This document shows, piece by piece, positions 1 through 9,115 of a stretch of DNA of 64,000 nt. Made by a program: the position numbers and the translations under genes. The stretch spans positions 248,001 through 312,000 of the forward strand of contig BGKB01000038.1 of the NCBI GenBank assembly GCA_003116975.1, read 5' to 3'. The notes under the pieces were generated by a model that searched no databases, had not been told where the DNA came from, and saw only the letters and a program-made list of their open reading frames with translations. This stretch comes from Aurantiochytrium sp. KH105 (lineage: Eukaryota > Sar > Bigyra > Thraustochytrida > Thraustochytriidae). Position 1 is the first letter of the stretch; every line of letters starts with the position of its first letter.

Positions 1-1
1 C

Positions 2-2509
2 TCGTTTCTCACGGATCCGGACTCGCTCTGGTACGTGCGCGTGTACGAGAGCTCGGGCATGCGCGCTCTTGTGGATGCCTCTCTTCTCGGTTATCTGTTG
101 ATCACCTTTTACGAGAAAAATGACGGTTCGCAGCCCGCATGGACCTACGTTGTTGAGACCTTTGCGTGGACTTTCCTGGCCGTCATGTTCTCCCTACGCG
201 TTCGCTTCACAGATCTAAAGCAGCTTCAGCGCAGTCTTTTTGCAAAGATACATGCTTTTGCGCTCACCGTGGCCTTGATTGATCTCATTGCGAGCATTTA
301 CATGAACGCAGTCGCACATCATCCGTATTATCGCTATGCACGTGTTGTACGACCTCTTTTGCAGCTCGAGTACTCGCATTTGGTGCGTAGACGTGTCATC
401 GACATTCTTCGAACGTGTTGGCGGGTTCGTGCGGCCTTTTTATTGCTCGCCTTTGAGATTACTTTTTTTGCCGTGGTGGCCATCTTTCTCTTTTATGGAT
501 CAGAGGAAGGCGACCAGTTCTTCAACTCGATGGGTGAATCGATTGTTACGCTGGTGATTCTTCTTTCAACGTGTAACTCGCCTTCTGTCATGGTGCCTGC
601 GTACGAGTCGAACCCGTGGAGCGCACTTTTTTTCGTCTGTTTCTTGGTGGTCTCGGTCTTCCTCATGCTCAACTTGCTCCTCGCAGTTATTTACAAAGAG
701 CATCGTCGTCATCTTTTGCACGAGGCGAAGCGACAGGCTGTGCGCAAGCGCGCCTGCACATCGGCAGCCTTTCGCGTGCTACGACAAGAAAGCATGCACA
801 GTCTCGCGCCCGCCTTGCGTCCGACCAGTTTCGGACCCGTGGGTGTTCCTGATGGCCTCGTCGCTGATTTGCTCGTTGATCTCGGCGTTAATGTCGAAGA
901 CGCTCCTTTGCTGGTCAGTCTACTAGGAGAGGGACGCACCCCTGGCTTTGTATTTCGTGACGACTTCGAGGATGTTTTGCTCGTATTGCATTTTACCATC
1001 AAGGAGCATGCGTCCGAGGAGGAGGAGGTTGATGCCTTCTTTGGGGACAATGATATGATTGCGAATGAGGACGCAGAGGGTGCTGGCGCCGGCGCCGGCG
1101 CCACGCAAGACGGAACGAACGCTGCTAGCGGCGAAGGAAACTTCAATGTTTCGGGGCGGTCATTCTTCAACGGGTCGCCAATGTCGCGCACACGGTCCGA
1201 CGTTGCTGCCACGCCCATGAGCGGGCACTTGAGCGAAGCCGAAATCTCCTCGCCGGGATCGCTGTCTCGCCCGGCCAATGTGCGACGAAGTAAACCCATG
1301 TCTCGCTCAAGGCAGATTGCCATCCGTCTGGTCAAGCACGAGATTTGGATACCCTGCATTGGTAGAGCACGCACTCTCGACCTTGCTGTGAACACCTTGC
1401 TCATCGTCTCTGGTCTCATTACTGTCACTGCGCTTTCCGTAGACATTGACGTGGTCATTTACGACGATCCTCTTCCATTTCGCATCATTAATCGTTGCTG
1501 CACGCTGCTATTTGCCACAGAGATTGCTGTCCGTGTCCACGCGGCCTCGCCTCGTCGTTTCTTTGAGTCTGCGTGGAACACCTTTGAGTTTATTATTGTC
1601 AGCGCTTCTCTGATCGGAACGCTCTCGCAGGTCTTCACCCCCAAGCTTTCAGGCCACACTCATCTCCTGCTCTTTTTGCGAAAGTTGCGTCTGCTACGAC
1701 TCCTGCGTTCCGTGCCACAGTTTCGGCTCCTCACGGAGATGATTGTTTATCTTTTGCCGGCCCTCTACATTTTCTCACGCGTCATTTTCTTCTTCATGTA
1801 CATCATTGCCATTGTGGCAATGGGCACTCTCGATATGCAGTTGCAAGATGCGTCCGATTTCGCAGCAACCAACTTTCTTACCTTTGCAAATGCGTTGCTC
1901 ACGCTCTTCCAGCTCATGGTCGTCAACGACTGGAATAAGACCATGCGTGCTTATTATGCGGCAACAGGCAACCCACTGGTCTACGTCTTTTTCATTGCCA
2001 ATTATCTCTTTAGCGTCATGGTTGTCCTCAACGTGGTCACCTCCTTTGCGCTTGAGGCCCTCGACAAGAATATTGCGGACTTTGCTTTGCTGCAGGACGC
2101 CGTGCCCGCGGGGGATGCCAACTCGATCAGCAGCACGGAGCGATTGGAGCTACAGATGCGCGAGCAGGCCCGGTTGCAGCAGCGACGACAGAACTCACGT
2201 CGAGAACGCGACCTTTTCCAGGGTCGCCAAAGCCGTGTCGGCCTTGCTGCAAGTGTTGGCGACGACCGCAGCGATCGCGAGCTTAAGCGCACCTTTAGCT
2301 ACGTAGAGCGACTCCAGACGGTGCGCAAGGTGAATCGCGTCGTTCGTGCGGCTCCTCGGGAGTCTCATCTTGTCCGTCTCTTGCGCGATGTCTTTGACAA
2401 CGAAATGGACGAACCCACAATTGCGGAGATCAATCAAGAGCTTCGGCGCAATGGCCTCTCCAGTCTACTTTCTCGCCCAGCACAGCGCGATGATGTCTCC
2501 ACCAGCTGA
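2..2509 (+). CDS. Two-pore cation channel (TPC family), 5'-truncated by the window
   Basis: The reading frame is already open at base 2, with no ATG before the first membrane segments, so the N-terminus lies outside the window. Two six-helix channel repeats are joined by a long linker, the layout of endolysosomal/vacuolar two-pore channels, which work as dimers conducting Na+ or Ca2+. The first pore has TCNSPSVMVPAY (from base 569), close to the family's first filter. The second has FQLMVVNDWNKTM (from base 1907), close to its second filter. The repeat II S4 (LRKLRLLRLLRSVPQFRLL, about 1678-1734) carries arginines every third position, so voltage sensing is likely. The linker (about 980-1310) is acidic and Ser-rich with a Gly-Ala tract from GGCGCC repeats. 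I see no canonical EF-hand loop, unlike plant TPC1. Ends with TGA. Family assignment is firm; activating ligand and ion preference are not visible. Confidence 0.88.
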   Translation, partial: SFLTDPDSLWYVRVYESSGMRALVDASLLGYLLITFYEKNDGSQPAWTYVVETFAWTFLAVMFSLRVRFTDLKQLQRSLFAKIHAFALTVALIDLIASIYMNAVAHHPYYRYARVVRPLLQLEYSHLVRRRVIDILRTCWRVRAAFLLLAFEITFFAVVAIFLFYGSEEGDQFFNSMGESIVTLVILLSTCNSPSVMVPAYESNPWSALFFVCFLVVSVFLMLNLLLAVIYKEHRRHLLHEAKRQAVRKRACTSAAFRVLRQESMHSLAPALRPTSFGPVGVPDGLVADLLVDLGVNVEDAPLLVSLLGEGRTPGFVFRDDFEDVLLVLHFTIKEHASEEEEVDAFFGDNDMIANEDAEGAGAGAGATQDGTNAASGEGNFNVSGRSFFNGSPMSRTRSDVAATPMSGHLSEAEISSPGSLSRPANVRRSKPMSRSRQIAIRLVKHEIWIPCIGRARTLDLAVNTLLIVSGLITVTALSVDIDVVIYDDPLPFRIINRCCTLLFATEIAVRVHAASPRRFFESAWNTFEFIIVSASLIGTLSQVFTPKLSGHTHLLLFLRKLRLLRLLRSVPQFRLLTEMIVYLLPALYIFSRVIFFFMYIIAIVAMGTLDMQLQDASDFAATNFLTFANALLTLFQLMVVNDWNKTMRAYYAATGNPLVYVFFIANYLFSVMVVLNVVTSFALEALDKNIADFALLQDAVPAGDANSISSTERLELQMREQARLQQRRQNSRRERDLFQGRQSRVGLAASVGDDRSDRELKRTFSYVERLQTVRKVNRVVRAAPRESHLVRLLRDVFDNEMDEPTIAEINQELRRNGLSSLLSRPAQRDDVSTS

Positions 2510-3382
2510 TGCAAAAAGTTTAATCCCCTGTTTTCTCGTCTTGTTTATCTTTTCCCTTTTCCTACAATGTCAAACAAAAGTCTTCACAGGTCTTCTTCAA
2601 ACCGCCTGCGTCAGACCCGCCCGAGAAACAAGACTCGGGTTCGCAATAGTGGCATGCCCCAAAAGGTGTTGGTTGGAGAGTGTCTCCAGTCCTAGTTCTT
2701 GTTCCTCCTCTTTTTTGCAACCCTTGCAAGAGGTTCGATCCGCTTTGTAAACATTCATGTTGCGGTCCAAAACCATCAGACACGCACCCTCCCTCCCCAA
2801 GGTCCCGCAACCAACCGGACGGGCCTTCGGCGCAGAAGCATAGACACACATTTGCTCGCTGCTGAATCGGCGCCAGTGGTGCTAGGCGAAAGTCAATTAC
2901 CAGGACCGAGACCGCACGCTGACGAGCCTGGTGCGAGTGTGGCGGAGTGGGTGGACACACTTCGCTTTTGCAATTTTTATGCCCGCTGGTGTCCTCAATG
3001 TGCGCTTGCGCAGCGTTCGCCATGTTTGTGAGGGGGCCAATCCAGGACCCAGCGAAGATCATGTGCAGCGCAAAGCTGCATTGGCGCAGGGCTCGCGCTC
3101 GGGTGGGTGGCTGCCGACGGACCGGCGCGGAGACGAGCGTACTCGCGCGGGGAGAGACGCGGCGCCCGAGCGTGGGTGCTCGGAGCGAAGTCGGCGTCGC
3201 TGGGCGTCCGTCGGTCGTCGTAGTTCCTGAGGCGCGAATTGCGTGTTGCCTGCCGGGCACGGAGGAGGCTCTCTCCCTGTCTCGTGCGCGCGCGAGGCGC
3301 GCTTGTAAAGACAGACTAGGTCCGAGACGAGACAAAACGAGAGAGAGCTCCTGGGCGACGGAAAACAAAAAGGACCAAGACC
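2510..3382. other. Intergenic: channel 3' flank and transporter promoter/5' UTR
   Basis: 873 bases without a convincing gene. The first 100 bases are T-rich and probably hold the channel's 3' end. The rest is GC-rich and probably carries the promoter and 5' UTR of the transporter that starts at 3383 in a good initiation context (ATGG preceded by CAAGACC). Open frames on both strands look like chance. Confidence 0.5.
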
Positions 3383-5050
3383 ATGGACCGCGTCATGAGT
3401 TTCGACTCGCAACTGGACGAGACCGCGAGGCTCGAGCCTGGAATGCACCATCCCGACAGACAGAGCTCCCGAAGCTCGTCCGTCTTTAGCCTTGTGGCTA
3501 CGATGGTTGGAGGCGGCGTCCTTTCGCTGCCATATGCGCTGCAAAGAACCGGCGTAGCCCTTGGTCTCACGTACCTGCTGGGTAGTGGCGTGATTGGAGC
3601 CTTTTCAATTCGCCTTTTGCTCTCGGCATCACGTCGCAGCGGCGCGCAGTCATACGAAGAGGTTGTCGAGCGTAGCTTTGGGCTCAAGGCCAAGTATTTA
3701 ACAATGCTGCTTCTAATCGCCATGACCTTCCTCGCAAGCGTGGCCTACCTCGTCTTGGCACGTGATCTCGCCGTGCCTCTCGTGGAGGCCTACATTGCGG
3801 ACGATGATGGCCTTTCCAAGCAAGGTCACAACATCGTCGCCATTCTCTGCCTCCTCCCGGTGATTCCCTTGTGCTATGCGACGTCGCTGCACTCGCTGCG
3901 CTTTACGAGTCTTAGTTCGCTTCTGGCTCTACTTGTGCTGACGGCTGCCGTGATTTGGCGGTGCGCGGATCGTGCGACCCATGTGCGTCCTATTCGCACA
4001 GAGGACATCAAGTGGGTTTCTGCGGATCCTGAGGCGACGCTTTACGCGCTGCCGTTCTTTGAGCTTTCTTTCATGTGCCATTTTAACGTGCTCCCTGTGC
4101 ACTCGGGTCTGCGAAAGCCAACGCGCACGCGCTTGGACTGCGTGGTCTTTTCGACCATCTTCTCTGCACTCTGTTTCTACGTTATTGTCTCCATCTCTGG
4201 CTACCTCTTTGCCTATGATCACAAGTGCGATGCGCATTCTTCCTCGACGTGCGTTGACAACGTCCCGGATAACATTCTCAATGCCTTTGACCGCAATGAC
4301 GGTCTCATCAATCTCGGCCGCGCCGGCTTTCTTTGCGCCCTCATGCTCAGCTTTCCGCTCCTCGTCTTGCCTTGCCGTGACACGGTCATTCGTCTCGGCA
4401 CATTGCTCATCTACGGCTCGGGAAAGCGCCGCAACTTTTCGGAAGCGGATGAGCGTCTCTTGTCTCGCACGAGCCTCGACCACATTGAGGAGTCTAATCA
4501 TTCGACCGATGGCGCCCACGACGCCTATGTTGCGATGCAAGACCAGCAGCAGGCTTCCACAGGAGGCAACGGAAACGCTCCCACTGCCGTGCCGCCTATG
4601 CGCCACATCAACGTGCGCGACCCCTTGGACACGCCGATGAACGAGGACGAGCTTGCGATTATTGACACGGAGGATTCGCCCGAGTTTCGTACGCCTCAGA
4701 TGGAGCGCACCCGTCGTCGGCTTACACGGACGCTTTTGCGACCTCTGAACTTTTGGACCAAGGCTGGTTTGGTGCACTTTGCCGTGACCTCGTTAATTCT
4801 CGTCTTTTCTGTCTTCAGTATGGTCGCGGTGCCTGGCGTTGCGGTGGTCTGGAACCTTTGCGGCTCATCCGTGTCTATGCTGCTGGCCTTCATCTTGCCG
4901 TCGGCGAGTTACATTGCGTTGCGAAGCCCCGACGGGTTCTTCAAGCCCAAGAGCCGTGACGCTCGACTTGTCGCTGCATGGATTCTGCTCGTCGTTTCCT
5001 GCATTCTTGGCGTCGTTTGCACCATTGAGTCTGTCAAGCAGGTATTGTAG
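3383..5050 (+). CDS. Amino acid/auxin permease-type transporter (AAAP, SLC38/SLC36-like)
   Basis: 555 residues, ATG at 3383, stop TAG. A hydrophilic Ser/Arg-rich N-terminus precedes the family signature around residues 38-52 (VATMVGGGVLSLPYALQ), the unwound first helix that binds substrate in Aa_trans proteins. About ten or eleven hydrophobic helices follow. A long hydrophilic loop (about residues 345-440, with Gln, Ser and acidic runs) lies before the last helices, which resume at FWTKAGLVHFAVTSLILVF. The protein should act as a proton- or sodium-coupled amino acid carrier in the plasma or vacuolar membrane; substrate cannot be read from sequence. Its 3' end is convergent with the gene ending at 5297, and an AATAAA at 5124-5129 is a plausible polyadenylation signal. 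Confidence 0.85.
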   Translation: MDRVMSFDSQLDETARLEPGMHHPDRQSSRSSSVFSLVATMVGGGVLSLPYALQRTGVALGLTYLLGSGVIGAFSIRLLLSASRRSGAQSYEEVVERSFGLKAKYLTMLLLIAMTFLASVAYLVLARDLAVPLVEAYIADDDGLSKQGHNIVAILCLLPVIPLCYATSLHSLRFTSLSSLLALLVLTAAVIWRCADRATHVRPIRTEDIKWVSADPEATLYALPFFELSFMCHFNVLPVHSGLRKPTRTRLDCVVFSTIFSALCFYVIVSISGYLFAYDHKCDAHSSSTCVDNVPDNILNAFDRNDGLINLGRAGFLCALMLSFPLLVLPCRDTVIRLGTLLIYGSGKRRNFSEADERLLSRTSLDHIEESNHSTDGAHDAYVAMQDQQQASTGGNGNAPTAVPPMRHINVRDPLDTPMNEDELAIIDTEDSPEFRTPQMERTRRRLTRTLLRPLNFWTKAGLVHFAVTSLILVFSVFSMVAVPGVAVVWNLCGSSVSMLLAFILPSASYIALRSPDGFFKPKSRDARLVAAWILLVVSCILGVVCTIESVKQVL

Positions 5051-5123
5051 TGAAGTGAAGTATCGTGGTATAAGTTCTTTTTTCTTTCGTTCTTCTTTTT
5101 CGGGGTACTGCGAATACGATCGA

Positions 5124-5129
5124 AATAAA
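5124..5129 (+). terminator. Candidate polyadenylation signal AATAAA
   Basis: Hexamer 74 bases after the transporter stop codon, in a short AT-richer convergent interval. Position and sequence fit a poly(A) signal; this is not proven. Confidence 0.4.
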
Positions 5130-5296
5130 TCTTACGCGTGACCCACTTGGCCTACACGTGGTCGTCATGTGCGTGAGTGTGGTTACTGATTTTTCTTACA
5201 TCCATTGCAATTTATCATTCTTTACCGTTCTTTACTTTCTTTTTCTATTTTTTTTTAAGACCGTGGCCGAGACCTATGACTCAGAACGATAGAATT

Positions 5297-6472
5297 TCAC
5301 CGAGCACTAGCGTTGCTCGCAGACCTATTCACAGAACTACGGTGTGCAAGAGGACTCTGCCCGCTCATGTTTACCGGACTCGGGGAACTCGTTCCCGCGC
5401 GACGCTGCTTGCGCTCCTCGCGGTCTTTACGCTTCTTTAAGCGCAGGGCGCGCACGAGAATGTTTGTGTCGTCATTCTTCACAGTTTTGCAACGACCACT
5501 CGTGCGTCGTTTGGTTGGTTGCAGGGTCGGTAAAGGGCCATACGAGCGACTGTATTCGTTAACATCCTCACTCCGTACCCGGGTAAATGTTCCACGTTGT
5601 GGCAAGTTTTTCAAGAGCGCGCGCACAGACGAGTCTTGACGAGCACGCTCTCGCATTTGCGATGGACTTGTCACACCCTGGGCCTGCGATGCATTCGAAA
5701 CCGACATGCCAGAGGCAGATCCCTCTGATCTGGCTTCTTCTGCTTCTTCATCGTCGTCGTCGTTGTCGTTGTTGTGGTCCATGGCATCGCTTGCGCCGTC
5801 GCTGTCCCCTGCATCAGCTCGGTTCCTGACGCCGTTTGCGCATCTTGTCCCTCCTTTGCCTCCTTCGCAGCCTTCGCGTCGTCGTCGTCGTCGTCGTCGC
5901 TGTCGTTTTGCAGGCGTCTTGCCAAGATTTGACCGAGAGTTGCTCTCTCCACTTGCAAGACCTTGCGTTTCGTCGTCTTCATCCTCATCATCGTCGTCGT
6001 CGTCATTATTGTCGACGTTCTTTTCCTCCTCCTCCTTGCCTGGACCATCCTCGAAGCATCGTTTGCGCGAGCGCGTGGTAACGCGCGCGCGTTTTGGCGT
6101 GCGATGAAGTGTTTCCAATTCGTCTACATCCGCAGGACGCGATTCCTCCACAACAGCGCCCAGCTGCTCCTGGGAATTTCCTTCGACATGACTACCCGCG
6201 TCGTTGATCGCATCGCGCGACTCGTCCTGTGCTGCGTTGCGCTCCGCCGCCGTTCTGCCTCGGCCCCCATCGTCGTCGGCGTCGGCGTCGACGTGCACCG
6301 CGGCGACCCTGGCGGCGGCGACCTCATGGCGTTTGTCCCCGTCTCCGTCAGCCCGACTTTCGCGCTCCGGCTCAGCGCCGGCGTCGCGCTCTGCGTCGCA
6401 GCCGGCGCGACTGCGTCGTGCGCCCACCGATGGCGTGCGCGCTGCCGCCGCCGCTGCCGCTGCGCGCTCCAT
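5297..6472 (-). CDS. Hypothetical low-complexity acidic/basic protein, probably nuclear
   Basis: 391 residues from a true ATG at 6472. I do not recognise the family. Composition is extreme. There is an Ala/Arg-rich N-terminus, two Asp/Asn/Glu runs (about residues 155-170 and 240-250), and an Arg8 run (KTPAKRQRRRRRRRREG, about 185-200) encoded by a TCG repeat on the opposite strand. The C-terminus is Lys/Arg-rich (LRLKKRKDREERKQRRAG, near 350). The least repetitive part is about residues 275-330 (ALLKNLPQRGTFTRVR onward) and is the best query. Alternating acidic blocks and basic clusters suggest a nucleolar or chromatin-associated protein with several nuclear localisation signals, by inference only. 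The absence of stops across 1.2 kb supports coding, though trinucleotide repeats can inflate frames. Confidence 0.55.
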   Translation of the reverse strand: MERAAAAAAAARTPSVGARRSRAGCDAERDAGAEPERESRADGDGDKRHEVAAARVAAVHVDADADDDGGRGRTAAERNAAQDESRDAINDAGSHVEGNSQEQLGAVVEESRPADVDELETLHRTPKRARVTTRSRKRCFEDGPGKEEEEKNVDNNDDDDDDEDEDDETQGLASGESNSRSNLGKTPAKRQRRRRRRRREGCEGGKGGTRCANGVRNRADAGDSDGASDAMDHNNDNDDDDEEAEEARSEGSASGMSVSNASQAQGVTSPSQMRERARQDSSVRALLKNLPQRGTFTRVRSEDVNEYSRSYGPLPTLQPTKRRTSGRCKTVKNDDTNILVRALRLKKRKDREERKQRRAGTSSPSPVNMSGQSPLAHRSSVNRSASNASAR

Positions 6473-6725
6473 CGCGTCTCGTAGTTCTCGCTCTGCGTGC
6501 GAGACGAGACCGATCGGCGGTCGGTGGTTAGGTCGTTAGATGCTCATAAAGTGTGACTCGGGCTCGGACCTGGAGTCGAAGCGCCAAACCTGACAATTCG
6601 GATCTCATCTTCCTCCGTCACTGGCCGAGACCACGAGCGATTGTAAGATCAAGAACGCGATGAGGTGAAGACACCGCCACCCGCCTCACGGTCAGTGCAA
6701 GGCGCAAGGCGGGCATTGTGATGAT

Positions 6726-8060
6726 TCAAGGAAGCATCCAGGCCATGCGCTCCGGCTTTCGCAGCTTTGGCTGCGGCGGATCCTGAGCACCGTCGGCGAG
6801 TGTGGCCTCCTCGACAGCTTGAGCAAGAAGATCCGTAGAAGCAGGCTGTAAGGAGGCCGCCTCAAAAGCACGCTCCTCTTCGTCAACGAAAGCGTCGAGT
6901 CTGGCGAGCAGAGAAGCGCCGTACTGCTGGCGCAAGGCGGCACGGAGATCGACGATGGCAGGTTTTAATGCTGCCGAAGCCTCACTTTCGTCGAGAAGAG
7001 ATGAAAGTGCTTCGGAAAGAAAGTTGTCCTCGAGCAGCTCGTTCTGAAAGAGATCCTTGGGCAGCAAAAACACCTGGTGCGCGAGCACATTGCAAAAGAG
7101 CGATATCCATGACGGCTTCTCTTGGCGGAGACTTGCGCTCGAGGCCACCAGATGGACTGCCGTCTTCCAAAACTCGAGTCCAGGCAGACTCGCCAAGTAC
7201 ACAAAGAGAATAAAGGCAAGCTGGATCTCACCCAAAAAGAGCTCATGGTCTCCATGATACGCCACCTCGATTAAGCGCTGTAAGAGAGGCGTGGGATCAA
7301 GATGCAATGCGGTAATTTCTGCAGGACTGAGCCAGGCGCCGCTGGCCGACTTGAAAAAGTGCGCCCCCTTCGTGTCCGAGAGCGTGCCATTTGCACGCAT
7401 TTGTCTGCTCAGACGAGCCAGGTCGGGAAGAGTGGTAAAGTGGGGCGTGCAATAATCAGAGCCCACACCGCCAGGGCTCGAATGACTGGCTTTGTCCCCT
7501 GTTAGATCCATATCATCACCGGTGTCAAGTCCATCGTTATTGTCAGCATGATCATTACCTGCGCCCAACACGAGGACGTCAGGCCGAAGACCCGCTACAT
7601 TGAGGACGCGCTCGTCCCAGAACTGCGTGAGCTGCTGCCAGCGTGCATAATGCTCTGGGTCGTAGGCGCCGAGATTGGCGTCGAGTTCAAGGCGATGGAC
7701 CGCTGCGGTAATTCGTGCAGTGTCTTCTTCGTCGACCAGCGCAAAATCCTCGAGTGCTTTATCCCAGCGCAATGCCACAACTCTGTGCGCCTTCTCGTCG
7801 CCAGACTGTTCTGGGTTCCCCAATTGGAAAAAGAATGCCCTGGCAGGACCATCGGATCCCCCAAGGCGGTAGTGCAGCATTCGCAAGCCCGGCGGCACAA
7901 GCTTGACCCCCTTGAACCTCGGACCCAGCGCGAACGCCTTGAGATCCACGCCAAGCTGAAGGCCGGCGGGCGCGTCGAGACACACCACCGTGCACGCCTC
8001 GCCGCCCTTCTCTGCGACGAGCCCCGCCATGCGGCCCGCGTCCACATCTGCCCAGGCCAT
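6726..8060 (-). CDS. AAR2: AAR2 splicing factor homologue (U5 snRNP assembly)
   Basis: Aar2 binds Prp8 in the U5 snRNP precursor and is replaced by Brr2 on maturation. The N-terminal domain is clear: VVCLDAPAGLQLGVDL, then GPRFKGVKLVPPGLRMLHY, the family's defining segment. The C-terminal helical domain (GDHELFLGEIQLAFILFVYL, then WKTAVHLVASS) is also present. The frame extends upstream to 8153, but that stretch is Arg/Gly low complexity from a GTC/CTC repeat. The ATG at 8060 (MAWADVDAGRMAGLVAEKGG) puts the conserved domain near the N-terminus as in other members, so I chose it: 444 residues. An Asp/Asn-rich insertion (HADNNDGLDTGDDMDL) separates the two domains. Divergent from TAF11 with 377 bases between starts. 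Confidence 0.87.
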   Translation of the reverse strand: MAWADVDAGRMAGLVAEKGGEACTVVCLDAPAGLQLGVDLKAFALGPRFKGVKLVPPGLRMLHYRLGGSDGPARAFFFQLGNPEQSGDEKAHRVVALRWDKALEDFALVDEEDTARITAAVHRLELDANLGAYDPEHYARWQQLTQFWDERVLNVAGLRPDVLVLGAGNDHADNNDGLDTGDDMDLTGDKASHSSPGGVGSDYCTPHFTTLPDLARLSRQMRANGTLSDTKGAHFFKSASGAWLSPAEITALHLDPTPLLQRLIEVAYHGDHELFLGEIQLAFILFVYLASLPGLEFWKTAVHLVASSASLRQEKPSWISLFCNVLAHQVFLLPKDLFQNELLEDNFLSEALSSLLDESEASAALKPAIVDLRAALRQQYGASLLARLDAFVDEEERAFEAASLQPASTDLLAQAVEEATLADGAQDPPQPKLRKPERMAWMLP

Positions 8061-8437
8061 CTCAAGGCCTCGTCGTCGTCGTCCTCGTCCTCGTCGTCCT
8101 CGTCCTCGCGGCTCTTCGCGCGAGCTTGGCGAGCAGCAGAGGTCTCCTGGCACGTCTCCGAGCGAGCCGAGCGAGGCCGGGCAGATCGGCTTCGCCTGGC
8201 AGCGGCCCGGGTGCCAGCTGGCTACCGCGAGCTCGAGCTCGACCTGCCCTGGACCTCGGGCCCGGCCGAGCTCGGGCTTGGCTTTGCTGTGCTGCGAGGA
8301 GCTAGCTAGCTAGCTCTGCCTGGCCGGCTGGGCTTGCTGGGCTCGCTCGGCTGGGCTCGGCTCGGCTGGCAAAAGCGGTCTGCGCGCGACCCCGCGCGGC
8401 GCTCGCGGGCGGGCAGCTGCTCGCGCCGGGCGCGGCG
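8061..8437. promoter_or_regulatory. Divergent intergenic promoter region AAR2/TAF11
   Basis: 377 bases of very GC-rich sequence between two divergent starts. It holds a GTC/CTC trinucleotide array at about 8073-8110 and a short GCTAGCTAGCTAGCT palindromic run near 8302. No core promoter element is recognisable. Shared promoter use is inferred from spacing. Confidence 0.4.
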
Positions 8438-9052
8438 ATGGCCTCGGAGGGCGGCGGCCTGAAGCGGCGGCTGTCGGAGCCGGACGCCAAGGGCAAGTCC
8501 GCGAAGAGGCGGAAATCGGAGGACGCCGGCGCCGCAGCTGGCGCTGGAGCTGGAGCTGCTGGCGGCGCCGCCGCCGCCGGCGAGGCCGCGAGCAGCGCCG
8601 CCGCGAGCAGCGGGCCCGCGGTCGGCGGGGGCGGCCTCGGGGGAGGCGGGTCGACCGCCGCTGCGCCAGGAGGCGGCGGCATCGGCGCAAACAAGGCCGA
8701 ACGCGACGCCGAGCTGGAGGAGCGACAGCGGCTCACGGCGCTGCTGGGGACCTTCTCGCAAGAGCAAATGGAGCGCTACGAGGCGTTCAGGAGGTCGCAC
8801 TTTGACAAAAACAAGGTCAAGAAGCTTATACAACGCGTCGCAGGTGTCGATACCGTGAGCAACGAAATGGCCGTCGCGCTAGGTGGCATTGCCAAGATTT
8901 TTGCCGGCGAGCTCATTGAGCTCGCTCGCCAGGACATGAACGACTTCAAGGGCGCGATTCATCCTCTTCATATTCGCAACGCGTACCGCAAACTTCGCCA
9001 GGCCGGCAAGATTCCTTACCTGCCGGCTCCGCCACACGGCCTCATCGACTAA
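8438..9052 (+). CDS. TAF11: TFIID subunit TAF11 (histone-fold)
   Basis: 204 residues, ATG 8438, TAA stop. The C-terminal half is the TAFII28 histone fold. It begins LLGTFSQEQMERYEAFRRS, continues KKLIQRVAGVDTVSNEMAVA and GGIAKIFAGELIELAR, and ends IHPLHIRNAYRKLRQAGKIP. TAF11 pairs with TAF13 in TFIID, next to TBP. The N-terminal 85 residues are Gly/Ala/Pro low complexity with a basic patch (KRRLSEPDAKGKSAKRRK) that could be a nuclear localisation signal. The size is similar to metazoan TAF11. The 3' end lies only 63 bases from the convergent 5-phosphatase gene. Confidence 0.92.
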   Translation: MASEGGGLKRRLSEPDAKGKSAKRRKSEDAGAAAGAGAGAAGGAAAAGEAASSAAASSGPAVGGGGLGGGGSTAAAPGGGGIGANKAERDAELEERQRLTALLGTFSQEQMERYEAFRRSHFDKNKVKKLIQRVAGVDTVSNEMAVALGGIAKIFAGELIELARQDMNDFKGAIHPLHIRNAYRKLRQAGKIPYLPAPPHGLID

Positions 9053-9115
9053 TACCAGAAACACCCATGCCGAAAAAATATCTCTCTGTATTACTCCCTA
9101 CGTTTTTACTCATTT

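Noticed and set aside
2720-2745. GGTTCGATCC resembling a tRNA T-arm
   Set aside because: Only one or two of the five flanking base pairs form, and no acceptor or anticodon stem fits on either side.
2930-3060. tRNA-Leu/Ser-like start (GTGGCGGAGTGG) in the intergenic region
   Set aside because: The D-arm-like piece is there, but no pairing anticodon stem and no TTCRANY loop with a paired arm follow.
2562-3368. 268-codon open frame on the minus strand
   Set aside because: Arg/Ser-rich, no recognisable domain, lies over a probable promoter and 5' UTR; likely chance in GC-rich DNA.
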